From a bacterium (GTDB lineage Bacteria > UBA9089 > JASEGY01), in the NCBI GenBank assembly GCA_030019105.1, contig JASEGY010000062.1, positions 1 through 12,300 on the forward strand: a stretch of 12,300 nt of DNA, in the 5' to 3' direction. This document shows, one piece after another, positions 12,051-12,300 of this stretch. The notes beneath the pieces are model-generated. The model saw nothing but the letters and a program-made list of their open reading frames with translations. It made no database searches and was not told the DNA's origin. Positions within the stretch are counted from its first letter, which is position 1. The number at the start of each line of letters is the position of its first letter. The position numbers and the translations under genes were made by a program.

Positions 12051-12300
12051 ATACAAAATCAGGCAATGAGGCCAAAGTGTTTCTTCCTTCCTCAAAATAA
12101 AACCCAGCTTCTTCTAACAGTTCTCTTAATGTTCCTTTTCTTGAAGTTTCTTCAAAAAATATTCCAATAGCTTCTCTTAGATTCTTTCTGGCTTCTTCAA
12201 TACTCTTACCACACGAAGCCACATCAATCTCCCGACAATAAGAGGTATACTTAGCGCGGCCTCTGGCCGCAACCAAACCAATTTTGGATTGCAGATTGCG
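12049..12300 (-). CDS. HicB-like antitoxin, 5' end disrupted or outside the window
   Basis: The frame ends at TAA 12049..12051 and stays open to the window edge. The recognisable part, KYTSYCREIDVASCGKSIEE and ARKNLREAIGIFFEE, matches the HicB fold: the (F/Y)xx(Y/C)C-x-E-(L/I)-DVAS-x-G core followed by an amphipathic helix. It continues TLRELLEEAGFYFEEG and ends LASLPDFV. HicB proteins neutralise HicA mRNA-interferase toxins. No HicA is visible here. The first residues (LQSKIGLVAARGRA) are encoded by a GC-rich hairpin repeat and repeat-like sequence rather than normal HicB sequence. The only possible starts in view are non-ATG (TTG 12276, GTG 12273) without a ribosome binding site. The gene is therefore probably truncated by an insertion, or its true start lies beyond the edge. 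Confidence 0.65.
   Translation of the reverse strand, partial: RNLQSKIGLVAARGRAKYTSYCREIDVASCGKSIEEARKNLREAIGIFFEETSRKGTLRELLEEAGFYFEEGRNTLASLPDFV
12252..12279. repeat. GC-rich hairpin repeat, copy 2
   Basis: gcggcc-tct-ggccgc (12256..12270) forms a GC-rich hairpin inside tagcgcggc...gccgcaaccaaacc. The flanks match the copy at 11352..11376 in inverted orientation, while the loop differs, as expected of a dispersed palindromic repeat. It overlaps the first codons of the HicB-like frame. Beyond it, attttggattgcagattgcg runs to the window edge and reads like low-complexity repeat sequence. Confidence 0.6.

Overview
This window is dominated by one gene on the minus strand. It is a complete coding sequence of 3652 codons (109..11067) for a giant secreted, modular surface protein. 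Upstream of it, at 11072..12300 and also on the minus strand, lies a small toxin-antitoxin-like cluster that has been damaged by at least two short non-coding insertions. Nothing convincing is encoded on the plus strand. The organism is probably an uncultivated, Gram-negative-type bacterium from one of the candidate phyla. That rests only on the style of the giant protein (cohesin, PKD, FN3, a TolB-like propeller and a FlgD-Ig/T9SS-like C-terminal module in one chain) and on the short palindromic elements. The sequence cannot fix the phylum.

Layout of the giant protein, N to C: signal peptide (1-27); a cohesin-like domain (28-195); 17 tandem PKD domains (about 198-1587); FN3; cohesin-like; 2 FN3; cohesin-like; 4 FN3; cohesin-like; 4 FN3; a six-blade TolB/PD40 propeller (about 3033-3284); 3 FN3; and a C-terminal FlgD-Ig/sorting-like domain (about 3560-3652). 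This is the plan of an exported scaffold or adhesin. The cohesins would be docking modules, PKD and FN3 the stalk, and the C-terminal module the likely secretion or anchoring signal. No dockerin or enzyme domain is visible in the window.

Upstream cluster, in transcription order: a HicB-like antitoxin whose 5' end is replaced by repeat-like sequence at the window edge (12049..12300); an unrecognised 101-aa protein (11729..12034) with a strong Shine-Dalgarno site; and, overlapping it by 10 bases, a TumE/DUF6516-like toxin gene (11072..11738) that is now a pseudogene. Removing a 142-bp insertion (134-bp element with 23-bp inverted ends, candidate target duplication acaagtg) and a 174-bp insertion (171 bp plus a 3-bp ATA duplication) restores one uninterrupted 116-residue reading frame with a coherent protein sequence. 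This double interruption of a toxin gene next to an apparently intact candidate antitoxin is the most interesting local event.

The giant gene begins 4 bases after the stop codon of the dead toxin and takes its ribosome binding site from the toxin's last codons. It may therefore be the tail of the same transcription unit, with the insertions in its leader. The first 108 bases of the window, downstream of the giant gene, hold no gene and no convincing terminator.
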